A stretch of 64,000 nt of DNA, taken from assembly GCA_025506515.1 (NCBI GenBank), contig CM046451.1, positions 72,374,599-72,438,598 of the forward strand, written 5' to 3'. This document shows, one piece after another, positions 43,205-54,654 of this stretch (the first letter of the stretch is position 1; the number at the start of each line of letters is the position of its first letter). Origin of the DNA: Flaveria trinervia (lineage: Eukaryota > Streptophyta > Magnoliopsida > Asterales > Asteraceae). The notes under the pieces were generated by a model. It did no database searches and was not told the DNA's origin. It saw only the letters and a list, made by a program, of their open reading frames with translations. The position numbers and the translations under genes were made by a program.

Positions 43205-45132
43205 CTCCCCCTAGGCTGATGCTACCAAAACTTCCCTTGTTCCTGCTTCTCAAAGCCTTCAGCACAAAGGAAAGAAGATATTTGTCTGTCTCTTTGTTCT
43301 TCCTGAATGTAGTGCTGAGAAATTTGTACAGATCATTTGTTGATAGGAATTCTAGTCTATCACCCTGAATGATGTGCACCTTCTGTTGTGTCCCTCTAAA
43401 AAGAGTAAGTTGATGGGACCTATAATCATATTCCCATCTAAATATAGGTTCCAATTAAGGACCATCCACCATTTGTAGAAAGGTTGTGCCTTTGGTGGGA
43501 GATCTATCCTTGTCTTCCTTTCTTCTCAATTTCAACTCTTCTTCAATCTTGGTTTTTACAGTTAACTCAACAAGATGAAGACTACTAAGATGATTTCTAA
43601 TATGAGCAGTAGTTTCAGAGTTGGAGAGATTAGAGAATAGTTTCTCTGCTAACTCAGCAATGTCAAACCTGCTAGAGTGTAGCAAAGAGGTGGCATTTAG
43701 TTTGTTGCCATCACCATTCTCTCTTTCCATAACAAAGTTATGAGAAGCTTCATTGAACCTTCACTGGATTATTTTCTTTCTAGGCACAAGAGACTGACTA
43801 GGAATCTTGTCCTCTTTCTTTGTATCCAGTAGAGTCACCAACTTCCTTATTAGTCTCTTCTCTTCAACATTTAGTGAGTTTGAGTTGAGGCCTAGAAGTT
43901 TAGCAGCATGGTCTAGTGTTCCTCTAGGCAGATCAAGAAATTGATCTCTTGTGAGGGAACGTGAAGATCCATCAACATAGGTTAATTTGATAGAGTCTTC
44001 CTCACAGGAGATGTCGCTCAAAGTTGTGCATTTGGTGAGCTTAGTCTTGATTGCCTTAAACTCCTAAAGGAGAGATGTTTGGAAGGCTGAGGGGATGGTT
44101 TGGAAGGATGTTAGGTAGGATGTGGTGTAGTGGTTCTGTAAGTGTTTTGGGTTGAAGAATGGGTAGTTTTGGTGGTTGAGGTGAGGAAGTGGGTGAGGGT
44201 AAAGGTGTGGGTTTAGGCGTGTAAGCTTCAGTTTTGATGGTGAATGGAGAGGGAATTAGTTTAGGTTGGGGTGGAGTGGTTGGTGTGAAGGTCAACCCCT
44301 TTACCCTTCTATACATCTCTCTCCTTTTGCCCAGACGGATGTTAGCTTTGATATCAATGACAATTCGTTGGAGTGTCCTTTTAGACATTGGACCCACCTG
44401 CCTTCCAGAGAAGCCGTGAGCTCGGAGATAGTCTTTCATCCAGGCTTTCTCACCTATCTTCTTGGTTGCAATGACCCTTGCTTTTTCTTCCTTCTTCTTC
44501 TTCTCCTTCAATTCTCTCTTGCAACCCTTTTTCTCTCTTTCTCCAGTTGATCCTGCTCTTTGTTGAAGAGCCATAGGATCGTTTTATCATTATGTGGAGA
44601 CAGCTCTTGAAGAGAGAACCTCTGGAGGTTAGGAAGTCTATCCTTTCCCTCCTGAGCTGCATGTCAGCTTCCCTTTGTTCCTTTTCCTTTTCTTCCTCCA
44701 AGGCTAACCGTGCTGCTTCCTTTTGACGCCTAGTTGCCTTTTCCAGTTCCATCAACTCATCTAATGGTAGCAGGAGTGTTTCTTTATTGGTAGCTCCAAG
44801 CTTGATCAGCTGATCAATGATCTCTGCTCTCCTTTTGTTGTTAATTGCCTCTTGGTTGGCTGCAGCTGCATTTGTTATTGTAGCTAACAGCTTTCCAGTT
44901 GGAAGTGTTCCTTTTCTCGCAGTTCCACCAACCCCTCTATATTTGTCACTACAATAGTACTCCAGAAAGACCTTATGAATCTCTCTTAAATAACAGGTTT
45001 AACTGTGATAGCATGAGCTACTCTTGTAGTAGAAATGAATCTTATCATATCTCTAAGACCTTCAGCCTTAGGTACATCAGGGTCAACATAACCACTGACA
45101 TTATGGAGCTTGCTCCAGGTAAGATTAGCCAT
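43200..45132 (-). pseudogene. Extra ORF (aORF) of element E, middle part deleted
   Basis: Starts MANLTWSKLHNVSGYVDPD at ATG 45132, six bases after an acceptor-like AG. The N-terminal block GLRDMIRFISTTRVAHAITV and RSFWSTIVVTNIEGL match B (SHAI, FW). It then jumps directly to a C-terminal Lys/Glu-rich coiled coil (44450-44850) and a unit, MKDYLRAHGFSGRQVGPMS, like those in Q. A Pro/Thr-rich linker, a LTYVDGSSRSLTRDQFLDLP block (about 43940) and WEYDYRSHQLTLF (about 43420) follow. The last frame ends FGSISLGGV then TAA: LGGV is encoded by the polypurine tract and the stop lies inside the LTR. About 1.9 kb against 3.6 kb in Q. Function unknown. Confidence 0.6.
43205..43214 (-). promoter_or_regulatory. 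Polypurine tract of element E
   Basis: Minus-strand CTAGGGGGAG immediately inside the LTR. It is also part of the aORF frame. Confidence 0.85.
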
Positions 45133-45137
45133 GTACC

Positions 45138-45161
45138 CTGCATTAGAGGCATATGAGTTAG
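45138..45161 (-). promoter_or_regulatory. 3' splice-site-like sequence before the E aORF
   Basis: CTAAC (45157-45161), then sequence ending in TAATGCAG at 45138, followed by GGTAC and the aORF ATG. Branch A to acceptor is 20 nt. A donor candidate, AAGG|GTAACA, lies near 45345. Confidence 0.4.
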
Positions 45162-45781
45162 ATTGATGAAAATATTTATGAGCATATAAGCCCTACATTA
45201 TGCAAGTTTCATCAATTTGAATTCTGATGATCAAAGATGATTGTTTGAAGGTATTGTTCTATAAGAATTACTTCAAAGCTTGATGTTATAAAGAATAATC
45301 GCTGTTATTTTGTTTTTCATGTTTAAAGAGATGATTTTTGATGTTGTTACCCTTTATTCAGCTTTTATTTCAAGATTTGATTTCAACATTTCCAATTTTA
45401 TTATGCTCTGTTCATACGATGAACATGACTTTGAAGTTTTCTTTTTGATTGGTATTCTTCTTGGTTTACATGCTCATTGAAGTTGAAAATGATCATCTTT
45501 TCTTAGATCAAATCTGATTTTGAGTTTTCTTTATTGACCTAGGGTTCTAAGTTCATTGTCAGTCCAGATGTCCGACATTTTAGTTACAAAATTTGAAGAT
45601 TTTCACTTTTAGTTTGATACTAATGTTGTGTAGAATCGAAGATGATGACAGATTAGATGAAATGAATCTAAGGACTCAGATTGTTAATGGTGATGATGAT
45701 TAATGAAGAACAACAGTGTGTTTCGCTCATCGCACTTTGAAGTCTTTCAAATTTGAAAAGTATTAAATGACCTTTTGAAAT

Positions 45782-45791
45782 TATTTAAATA
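45782..45791 (-). promoter_or_regulatory. TATA-like site upstream of the E aORF
   Basis: TATTTAAATA lies just downstream (element sense) of the spacer motif array. It parallels the array-TATA-aORF order of element A. AT-rich context lowers confidence. Confidence 0.3.
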
Positions 45792-45829
45792 GTCAAATTA
45801 TAGCTTTTACAAGTTTTTACAAGTTTCAG

Positions 45830-46540
45830 AACAAATGCGGTCAGATTTTTCATTCACGCTGTAGGAAATGCGAAAAGGTTTTAGACATACGTATTTGTTT
45901 ACTGTTGCAAATGCGAAAGTAGGAATTTAAGAATTTGGTCATCCGCATTTGTGTACTGTTGCAAATGCGGAAGTGGTACACTTAAGATTTTTGCTATCTA
46001 CATTTGTGTACTATTGCAAATGTGGAAGTGGAATACTTATGGTTTTAGCCATCCGCATTCCTGTACTGTTGCAAATGTGGAAGAACAAAGTTAATCAACA
46101 TGTGCCCATTATAGCAAATGCAGCAGAGTAAAATTTCATTATCCATATTTATTCAACAAATACGGTTGAACAGTTAATTTATCCGTATTTCTTGATCATC
46201 ATCAATGGTAATAGAAGAGATTAAGCACTTGTTTATTCATTTTTGAAAGTACATGTAAAGTGTTGATGTCACACATATACACAAGTACGAATGAGTAAAA
46301 ACAAATGCGGGAATGAAAAAACTCATCCACATTAATGAAATGCGTAAGAACACTTTTGTTCGGCATAAGTTTTTTGAACACCAAACATTTCATATTTACA
46401 TGTTAGACACCAATGCGGTAGAGTAAACTCTTTGTTCATATTAGTTTCACTTTGACATAAACAGTTACACGCATTGGTTATATGCATGGGTTACCTTCAC
46501 CTGCATTAACCAATGCACTTACCCGCATTAACTTTTGAAC
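45830..46540. repeat. Microrepeat array in the pol-aORF spacer of E
   Basis: About twenty imperfect copies of GCAAATGCGGAAGTGG, CATCCGCATTTG and shorter ATGCGG/CCGCAT pieces, in both orientations. Same core (AATGCGGA) as in the solo gypsy LTR and the B leader. Confidence 0.75.
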
Positions 46541-47815
46541 TTAATCAAAACCTAACGTTTCTGTTTTGGTTTTTCTTGTTATGAAGAACTGTCTTTGGTT
46601 GAATTATCTTATGAAGTTGTTGACTGTTGTTGGGGTTATCAATTCTTGCTTGAATTGACATGTATGTCAGAAGTGATACAAGTTTCCCATTTTTGACTGA
46701 TCTTGGACTTCTCATTCTTCCAAGAATCTACATAATCTAAGATACTATGGTATAACTTCTGCACCAACACAAACATTCTCTTTTTGATTTGTTTTGAAGT
46801 TTTAAGAAAGTAATTTATTCTAGTAAATATCTATGCAAACTGGTTAAAATTTCAAATTATTCCTCCTAAAGTTTGTATCCACATGTAGATAGAAACTTCA
46901 AACATTTAAAACTTTTGTCCCTCGAATATTTCTAAGAATGAAGGGTAGTATATGTTTTGTTGGGATCATATCAATCTTATATGACACATGTGCATCCTTT
47001 GTGATAAAATGGACATGTTTATGAACTTGTTTATTGAAGGTATGTTTGTCCTCTTAAACTCATACAAGGTTGATATTTTAATGCATGTGATATTTATCAT
47101 GTTTTGATTTGATTATTCAACATGTACCTCACACACAAAATCATGGAATGATCAACCATCCTTATGTAATGCATTGTAGAACTTTTTTACAACTTTCTTG
47201 ACCATGTTACTTAAGTTATGAGATCTCATTTTCACTGATCCTCATTGGGATTCTTTTATTTTGATCATTTTCATGATGATCCACATTGGGATTCTTTTCA
47301 CTTAACTTTGGAAGGTGATCCATGATTGGATTCTTTTGTTCATTCACATGAAATGTATTTTTTTGTTGATTCATCCTATTTGGATGAGTTCCTCATTGGG
47401 AATATTTTGGATCAATAAATCTGCATTATGTGTTTGTTTCATCAGGTCTTTACTCAGCAAAACAGATATAAATCTTTATGTAGGTGAAAGAGATTTAGAA
47501 AGTATCATTCCCTCGTGTGTTTAGGTTACTACACATACATACACTTAGATAAGCTAATACGTACCAGTACTCTAAGATGAGAGTTTCACCATTAAATAAG
47601 ACTTTAATTCATCATAGCATGTAACTTCTCTTCCAAGTTGAGCCTACCAACATATCTGGTAAGTCATGATAGTCTTTTAAATTTTAAAACTTAGCACAAT
47701 GAATGATATAATGACTTTAATTATATTATTTCCCAATATTCTTTTCTTCATTACAATTGACATCTTTTTGTGATTTTCTAATCTTTTTAAATTGTTTTTG
47801 ATGTTTTCGTTGGTT
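46541..47815. other. Rest of the pol-aORF spacer of E
   Basis: No gene seen; AT-rich. It holds the GATCC..TTGG direct repeats (separate entry) and a CTACCAACATATC motif at 47644-47656, shared with the B spacer. Confidence 0.4.
47237..47408. repeat. Four direct repeats in the E spacer
   Basis: GATCCTCATTGGGATTCTTT at 47237, GATCCACATTGGGATTCTTT at 47278, a variant at 47318 (GATCCATGATTGGATTC) and one at 47388 (GTTCCTCATTGGGAATATTT). Spacings are about 41, 40 and 70 bp. Confidence 0.75.
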
Positions 47816-49240
47816 TTACTCAAGGTTAATCATGCCAATTGATTGAACTAGGAATTCAAACCTATTAGGTTCAAATACGTTAGTGAACAAATCAGCTAGT
47901 TGAGTTTTAGTGGGAACTTGAATCAATTTGATTAACCCCTTTTCAACACAGTCTCTCAAAAAGTGATATCTAATTTAAATGTGTTTTGTTCTTGAGTGTT
48001 GAATTGGATTATTTGTAATGCAAACGGCTGTAGTGTTGTCAACATGAATTGGTGTGTGCAAGAAGTTAAAACCATAGTCAAGCATCTGGTTTTGAATCCA
48101 GATAACTTAAGAACAACAAGTTGATGCTGCAATATACTCAGCTTCTGTTGTTGAGACAAATACGTTTATCTGCTTCTTGCACTGCCAGGAGACCAGTCTA
48201 GGACCAAGAAATTGACAACCGCCAGAAGTGGACTGCCTATTGAAGTTGCATCCACCATTATCACTGTTAGTGAAGGCATATAGATTGAAGTATCCTTCCT
48301 TTGGATACCATAAAATAAGAGCTGGTTTGCCCTTAAGGTATCTGAATATCCTCTTGATAGCATTCACATGAGGATTCCTTAGGATGAGCTTGATATCTTA
48401 CACACACACAAACACCGAACATAATGTCAGGCCTATTTGTTGTAGATACATAAGTGAACCGATCATAGATCGATAGTGAGTCTGATCCACTGATTTGGCT
48501 TCTGGATCAGGTCCTATCTTCACATTAGTATCCATAGGTGTTTTGATAGAGTGACAGTCAGCAAAGTGAAATTTCTTCAACATTGTTTCTACATATTTTG
48601 ATTGATTGATGAAAAGTCCATCTGCTGTTTGTTGGACTTGCACCCCTAGAAAGAATATGAGTTCCCCCATTAAACTCATTTGAAATTTTGAATGCATAAG
48701 GTCTTCAAAGTCTTACAGAGTTGCTTGTTTGTTGAGCCAAAAATAATATTATCCACATAAATCTGGACTAGAAACATGTCTCTTCCTCTTTTCTTTCTGA
48801 AGAGAGTCTAATCAATCTTTCCTCTTTCATATCCATGTTTAAGAAGAAAACATGATAGAGTCTCATACCATTTTCTTGGAGCTTGATGAAGACCATACAA
48901 TGCTTTGTCAAGCTTGTACACTCTATGAGGGAAATCAGGATCTTTAAAGCTAGGTGGTTGACTCACATAGACTTCTTCAGCAATCTTTCCATACAAGAAA
49001 GCACACTTCACATCCACTTGATAAACAGTAAACTTCATGGATGTTGTATATGCAAGAAGGATTCATAGTGCTTCTAATCTGGAAACAGGTGCAAACACTT
49101 CATGATAATCAATTACTTCTTCTTGTGTGTAACCCTGTGCCACTAGTCTTGCATTATTTCTGATGACAATCCGTTTATCATTAGTTTTGTTTGTATACAA
49201 CCATCTTGTGCCGATAGGGTATTGTCCTTCGGGAAGATCT
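47816..49240 (-). pseudogene. RT and RNase H of element E
   Basis: RT entry YPIGTRWLYTNKTND, FAPVSRLEAL, YQVDVKCAFLYGKI, KLDKALYGLHQAPRKWYE. The active site reads IYVDNIIFG: the second Asp of YVDD is Asn, which should abolish polymerase activity. LIFFLGVQVQQ, then RNase H with AFTNSDNGGC (first Asp changed: SDSD to TNSD), VSTTEAEYIAAS and a tail ending FLVQSIGMINLE at 47816. Frames break near 48700 and 48390. Confidence 0.85.
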
Positions 49241-49851
49241 ACCTGTCTCTGCCCAAAAGATGATATGCAGTTTAGCATCGGCTAGCATAGTTCTTGCTAC
49301 TTCAATCAGTGTTCTATTTCTCTTTCTAGCTGTCCCATTTTGTAGAGGAGTTCTAGCTACACTGAATTGATGAGCAATGCCTTTGGTTGCACAAAATGAA
49401 CACATGTCTTCGTTTTTAAACCCAGTTCCATTATCACTTCTTATTGTTTTGACCTTATGATCAAGTTGGTTTTCAATCATTATGATAAAGTCTTTTATTA
49501 TTTGGGATGCCTCATTTTTATGAAGTAAGAAGAAAACCATGTAAATCTTGAAAGTCATCAATGATCACCAAACAATACTATTTCTTTCCAATTATCATAA
49601 CATGAGTTGGTCCAAACAAATCCATATGAAGTAGCTTCAATGGAGTATGTTTATTTTCACCAGCTTTGTTTTGTGAGAACATTTATGTTGTTTTCCTTTG
49701 ACGCATGCTAAAAAATGATCAACAAAGTGAATTCTTTTTGGGGAAGACCAATGACATGGTTTCCTTTGACCAATCGACTCATCAGATGATGCTTTAGACA
49801 AAAGACATGTTTCTTCTATTGGTGTCGTAGAATTTAGTTTTAAGACATAGG
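49241..49851 (-). pseudogene. Pre-integrase and integrase of element E, internally deleted
   Basis: LNSTTPIEETCLLSKASSDE, then the HRRL..H part is lost, then FLACVKGKQHK. Integrase: TIRSDNGTGF keeps the second Asp. The third block reads PLQNGTARKRNRTL, with Arg where the catalytic Glu belongs. FWAE is followed directly by RT-entry sequence, so the integrase C-terminus and linker, roughly 0.8-0.9 kb by comparison with A, are deleted. Interrupted at 49851 by D. Confidence 0.8.
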
Positions 49852-50202
49852 TGCAGGACTGGTGAAGGGTGGTCATTTACGACATAACAACACAAAGATG
49901 AGAACAACTTAACTTAATCAAACAGTGAACTAGATTAACCATAATAGATGAAATTAAGAACACAAGTAAGTAAGAGAAAGAACAAGAGAAAAAGATACAC
50001 AAGTAGATGGTTTTCAAGATTGTTGTATATTGCTTTCTCAAGTTCTATTACAAGTGTTAAAAAGCATATATGAAAGTTACAAGAACATGAGATACTTATA
50101 TGACATCCTACAGTCGGCCATACTTTGAAGGCCAACTGGATACAATTAACTTGACATGAAACAAAATCAATGTAGACTCAAAAAGCAGATTGCCTTTTGA
50201 AT
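49852..50202 (-). repeat. LTR fragment D (F/Q family), cut by gypsy element G
   Basis: TGCAGGACTGGTGAAGGGT... aligns with the F LTR from its TGTAGGACCGTTGAAGGGT end for about 350 bp, e.g. TTGTATATTGCTT and CATCCTACAG blocks. It begins abruptly inside E integrase and ends where the G LTR begins. Confidence 0.75.
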
Positions 50203-51888
50203 TGTAAGGTCCCGTTCCCGGAGACCTCACAGTTGGTCATTCACATCATTAAATACATTAAACATTATAAATTTACAAGCTTGAGCAGCGGAATTGTTTT
50301 AACAAAAGCAATTCATTCCATTAAAAATACTGTTATTGAGCAATACACTATTGTTTAATCAAATACAAAAGAATTGTTTAACTGCATTACAAAACAACAA
50401 CAATCATAAGTATGAATGGATGTGAGTCTTTCCCTACCGAGTAGCTTCACCCTCGTGCCATCCTCAGCAATGATTACCTGCCAACTGAAAATGTATAAAA
50501 GTCAGTGTCGCTAAGTGAGTTCTAGTTTTAAAAGTAATAAAATACTTTCTGTAAGGTATATAAATATATATATGAAAATACTCTTTTTATGAAATTCCAT
50601 CTCTTTGTACGTGAGCACGCATTAACTATTCAATGAGATAATGCTTCTTTACTTTACTGTATGCCTTGTTTATTCTGTACTCTTTTATCTTTATCTTTCA
50701 CTGTCTATGTAGACCAATGAGCAATACCCTAACTATGTGCGCGGGGGAAATGGTGCTGGGCCCTCTCCCTCAAAACCTTAATAGTAATAATAATAATATG
50801 GAACAATCATAAAACAACCATAACCATGCCTGAAATAAGCATTAATGAGCCTAGTCAAACCTTGGTCAAAACCTTAATAGCACAGATTCCAAAAAATTCA
50901 TAATAAATTCTAAGGATTTTGGCGCTTCGATACTATTTGGGTGCATGAGCCCTATTTGGGCGTTTCATCACTATGCAGGCGCATCAGCCCACACTTAACC
51001 ATTTTAACTATTCAGGCGCATGGATACTATTCAGGCGTTGGTCCATTCGGACATATGGACACTTAGGCACATAGGGTTTGGGCAGTTGGGCATACTTAGG
51101 CGCATGGGCTATTCAGACGCATAGGCACTATTGGGGCGCATGACCCTACACTTAGTCGTGCGACTAATATTCTACGTGCATGAGGGTACTGTTCAGGCGC
51201 ATGATTTACGCTTAAACATTTCTAAGCCATTTCCAGGCGCATGAGCCTTATTTAGGCACATGAACCTTCTACTCAACATGTTTCTAGGATATTTTCGAAC
51301 CCAAACATCAAGCCTCTTTGTTCTAAGCTTACCAAGGCTACTCTAAACATGAACAACCTATAAACATCTAAGGAACATCATCAAACATGCATAATACATA
51401 CGGGTATACATACATAATCATAGTACAAACCGTGTTACTACATTTTTAGCCCCAAAGAGTTTAAAACAAGTAAAACCGGGGTCTAGAAACTCACCTGGTG
51501 CAACTTTGGGTGTATCTTCCTTCCAACCCGTATGAAAATGAGTTCAAACACCTAGAAACCACTGAACACACACACATGAACACACACACAAACAGATAAG
51601 CTAACCAAGACAAAAACCCATCACAAACACTTAAAAACTTCAAATTCTTTCCTTGAATCCAGCCTCTTCTTCTTCTTCTTCAAACCCGTAAGCTTTCAGC
51701 TCTCTCTCTCTAGAACCGAATGGAAAAGGTGATGTGAAGTGAGGGTGGGCGGCCATGCCCACCTTTACACCAACTTTTTGTACTTTTGTCCTTTTGACTC
51801 TTTTAACCCCTTAACTGGGTTAAATTGCATTTCCTACTTTTATTCTTCATTTATCATTCTTCTTTTAAAAGAATAACCGGGTGTTACA
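50203..51888 (-). repeat. 3' LTR of element G
   Basis: TGTAACACCCGGTTATTC...GGACCTTACA on the minus strand, 1686 bp. The motif array is at 50925-51260. The GAGAGAGAG and GGCCGCCCAC blocks near 51700-51770 are shared with the solo LTR at 32957. Confidence 0.92.
50925..51260. repeat. Microrepeat array in the G LTR
   Basis: About fifteen copies of TATTCAGGCGCATGAGCC-like units (AGGCGCATGGATACTA at 51014), plus one AGTCGTGCGACT (51153-51165). These same motifs occur in the LTR of copia element B (AGGCGCATGGACACTA at 10173; AGTCGTGCGACC near 10119). Confidence 0.8.
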
Positions 51889-51905
51889 AGTCCACCCCCC
51901 TTAAA
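51889..51905 (-). promoter_or_regulatory. Polypurine tract of element G
   Basis: Minus-strand TTTAAGGGGGGTGGACT directly abuts the LTR start TGTAACACC. Confidence 0.85.
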
Positions 51906-52229
51906 TAGGTTTTGTCTCCGAAACCTGTTATTCTTTGAACAAACATGGGTAATGCTGTCTCATTTCTTCCTCAGTCTCCACATAGATTCGGATCCCTTCC
52001 TGTGCTTCCACAATACACGCACAAGAGGAACCACTTTATTTCTCATCCTCTTCTCTTTTCTATCGATGATTGCCACTGGTTGCTCCACATAATTGAGCCT
52101 TTCATCTACTTCGATATCCTCGAGTGGAACAATCATATCTTCATCAGCTAAGCACTTTCTCGGATGAGATACATGGAATGTCGGGTGAATTCCACTTAAC
52201 TCATCTGGTAGCTCCAATCTATAGGCCAC
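51906..52229 (-). pseudogene. Integrase C-terminus and chromodomain-like tail of G
   Basis: AYRLELPDELSGIHPTFHVS is the end of the integrase C-terminal domain. VEQPVAIIDRKEKRMRNKVV and LVRVLWKHRKGSESMWRLRK match the type II chromodomain pattern of Tekay elements (V.W..R...TWE), with Met-Trp-Arg for Thr-Trp-Glu. This domain is thought to steer insertion to chromatin marks. Reads on past 51960 with a stop near 51906. Confidence 0.8.
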
Positions 52230-53470
52230 CTATCCTACTCGAGCAATGATTCAGAAAGGTCCTATGTTTCTCGGGCTTAGCTTACCTCGTAACCTGAATC
52301 GGATGATCCCCTTCCAAGGTGAGACCTTCAACATAACCCGGTCACCCACGTGGAACTCAATCGGTCTGCATCGTTTATCAGCATACGACTTCTATCTATC
52401 TTTGGCTGCCTTCATGAAGGCTTTAATCTTCTCAAGCTTCTTAGTGGTAGCCTCTATTACCTTGACGCTCCCCAATTCTGACCAATATCACCCCAACAAA
52501 CGGGTGTTCTGCACCTCCTACCGTATAGCATCTCATATGGTGGCATACCAATGTTGGCATGATAGCTGTTGTTGTATGAGAATTTGGCTAACGGTAAGTG
52601 GTCATCCCAACTTCCCTAAAATCAATCACACATGCCTGAAGCATGTCTTCCAATGTCTAAATGGTCCTTTCATACTGACCATCAGTTTGGGAATGATAAG
52701 TCGTGCTAATATGTAACCTCGTCCCCAAGGGTTCGTGGAATGTCTTCCAAAATTTAGATGTAAACCGGGTGTCATAATCGGACACAATAGACATCGGCAC
52801 ACCATGATAAGTTACAATTTCCCTGATGAATAGATCTGCCAACCTCTCAGATGAATATGTCTCGCGGATCGGTAGGAAGTGAGCACTCTTCGTCAAACGG
52901 TCAACTATCACCCATATGGCATCTTACCCTTTCGGAGTACGCGGCAGCTTCGTAATGAATCCATGGTGATGTGCTCCCACTTCCATTCTGGTATATCCAG
53001 AGGTTGAATCTTCCCATACGGCTTCTGATGCTCGGCCTTCACTTGCAAGCAAGTAAGACAATTACTCAAAAACTCCACTACGTCACGCTTCATACCCGGC
53101 CACCAATAATCCTTGTTCATGTCTTGATACATTTTTGTGGCACCAGGGTGAATGGAGTATCGACGCTTGTGAGCTTCATCCATAATCTTCACCCGTAGAT
53201 CCCCAAAATAAGGAATCCACACCCATCCGTATCGGGTTTTAACACCAAGTGTGTTTTCACCCAATTCCCCAACCAGACCTCTCATTTGTTCAGAGTTAAG
53301 ATGAGCTTCTATCAGTGCCTCATCTTGAAACTCTTTGACTTGCTTCATTACATCAGAGGTCATGATCAGTTGATATGCTTTCACATGAATCGGCTCGGGC
53401 CTCTTTTTTTCGGCTGAGGGCATGAGCCACCACATTGGCCATGCTCGGATGGTAGTGGATCTCGCAATCA
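52230..53470 (-). pseudogene. Ty3/gypsy integrase (element G)
   Basis: The HHCC finger HKRRYSIHPGATKMYQDM with CLTCLQVKAEHQKP is complete (53040-53175). First Asp: WEHITMDSL (about 52960), then a frameshift. MIVDRLTKSAHFLPI (52870-52911) continues, second Asp SIVSDYDTRFTSKFW (about 52750-52790), Glu in HSQTDGQYERTI (about 52660). The C-terminal part (52240-52650) has several stops (TLTLPNS-like antisense frames are artefacts). It inserts cDNA into the genome. Confidence 0.88.
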
Positions 53471-53699
53471 TGATCTTTTATGAGCTCCAACCACCTTCTC
53501 TGACTCATGTTTAGGTCCTTCTGCTCAAAGAAATACTTCAAGCTTTTGTGGTTTGTGAATATGGTGCAGTTCGTCCATAGAGATAGTGCCTCCAAATCTT
53601 TAACGCAAAGACCACGACTGCTAGCTCCAAGTCATGAGTAGGGTAATTGACCTCATGAACCTTCAACTGTCAGGATGCATAGGCTATAACCTTCCCTCT
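53353..53699 (-). pseudogene. Ty3/gypsy RNase H domain (element G)
   Basis: LKYFFEQKDLNMSQRRWLEL (about 53500-53560) and IHYHPSMANVVAHALSRK (53420-53460) mark the end of the domain. The beginning (YSDASYSGLGCVLM) is at the end of the RT frame at 53700-53740, with a frame break between. Stops near 53620-53670. Confidence 0.82.
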
Positions 53700-54654
53700 C
53701 TACATTAATACGCACCCTAACCCTGAGTAGGAAGCATCTGAATAGACCACCAAATCCTTGCTTTCTTCCCGTAATGACAGAACAGGAGCTTGAGTCAACC
53801 TTGCCTTTAACTCCTCAAATGCTTTCTCTTGAGCTTGACCCCATACAAACTTCACATCTTTTTGGGTCAACCTGGTCAACGGGGAGGCTATCTTGGAGAA
53901 GTCCTGTATGAACCTTCGATAAAATCCCGCCAACCCCAAGAAGCTACGAATCTCGGATGTCATCTTTGGAGAATTCCATTGCATAACCACCTCCACCTTT
54001 GCCCAGTCCACCATGATTCCATCAGGATTCACCACATGACCCAAGAATTGAACTTCGTGCAACCAGAACGCGCACTTGGACAATTTGGCATAAAACTTCC
54101 CCCTTCTTAATGTCTTCAACACCTCGTGATTGTGACCGGCATGCTCTTCTTTGCTCTTCGAGTAGATTAGGATATCATCAATGAACACAATCACTGATCT
54201 ATCCAACATCAGCTGGCACACTCGATTCACCAAATCCATAAAAGCAGTTGGCGCGTTAGTTACACCAAAAGACATAACGAGGAGCTTGTAGTGTCCATAA
54301 CGCGTATGAAAAGCTGTCTTAGTATGTCTTGTTCCTTCACCTTCAATTGATGGTAGCCAGATCATAAATCTATTCTCGAGAACCAGCTGGCACCTTGGAG
54401 CTAGTCGAACAAGTCATCAATCCTTGGTAACGGCTACCGATTCTTCACGGTCAACTTGTTTAGTTCTCGATAGTCAATGCACATTCACATACTTCCGTCC
54501 TTTTTCTTTACAAACAATACCGGAGCACCCCACGGAGAGATACTCGGTCGAATGAATCCCTTATCCATTTACTCCTACAATTGGCTCAAGAGTTCCTTTA
54601 TCTCAGTCAGAGCTAATCGATATGGTGCTTTGGCAACGGGTTGAGCACCGGGTA
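53700..54654 (-). pseudogene. Ty3/gypsy reverse transcriptase (element G)
   Basis: From 54654: PYRLALTEIKELL, then SPWGAPVLFVKKKDGS and IDYRELNKLTVKNR (54460-54560), with several stops. The open part from 54365 has YGHYKLLVMSFGVTNAPTAF, the active site VIVFIDDILIYSKS (both Asp present), CAFWLHEVQFLGHVV and IRSFLGLAGFYRRFI. It ends in the connection to RNase H. Core motifs kept, N-terminal third damaged. Confidence 0.88.

Larger units (their letters stand above)
42348..49851 (-). mobile_element. Element E: Ty1/copia with extra ORF, 5' part beyond inserted D
   Basis: Minus strand. Left end: 3' LTR (42348-43204), polypurine tract, aORF (to 45132), a 2.7-kb spacer, RNase H and RT, and an integrase interrupted at 49851 by LTR fragment D. 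Gag and 5' LTR should lie further right, beyond the window. Same plan as B: pol, long motif-rich spacer, aORF. Inserted into pre-integrase of P (flank TACCT at 42343-42347). Confidence 0.75.

Noticed and set aside
42348..50202. Elements E and P as one element with an inversion
   Set aside because: Their pre-integrase segments overlap in content (both contain the LNSTTP..EETCLL block), so they are two copies, not two halves of one.
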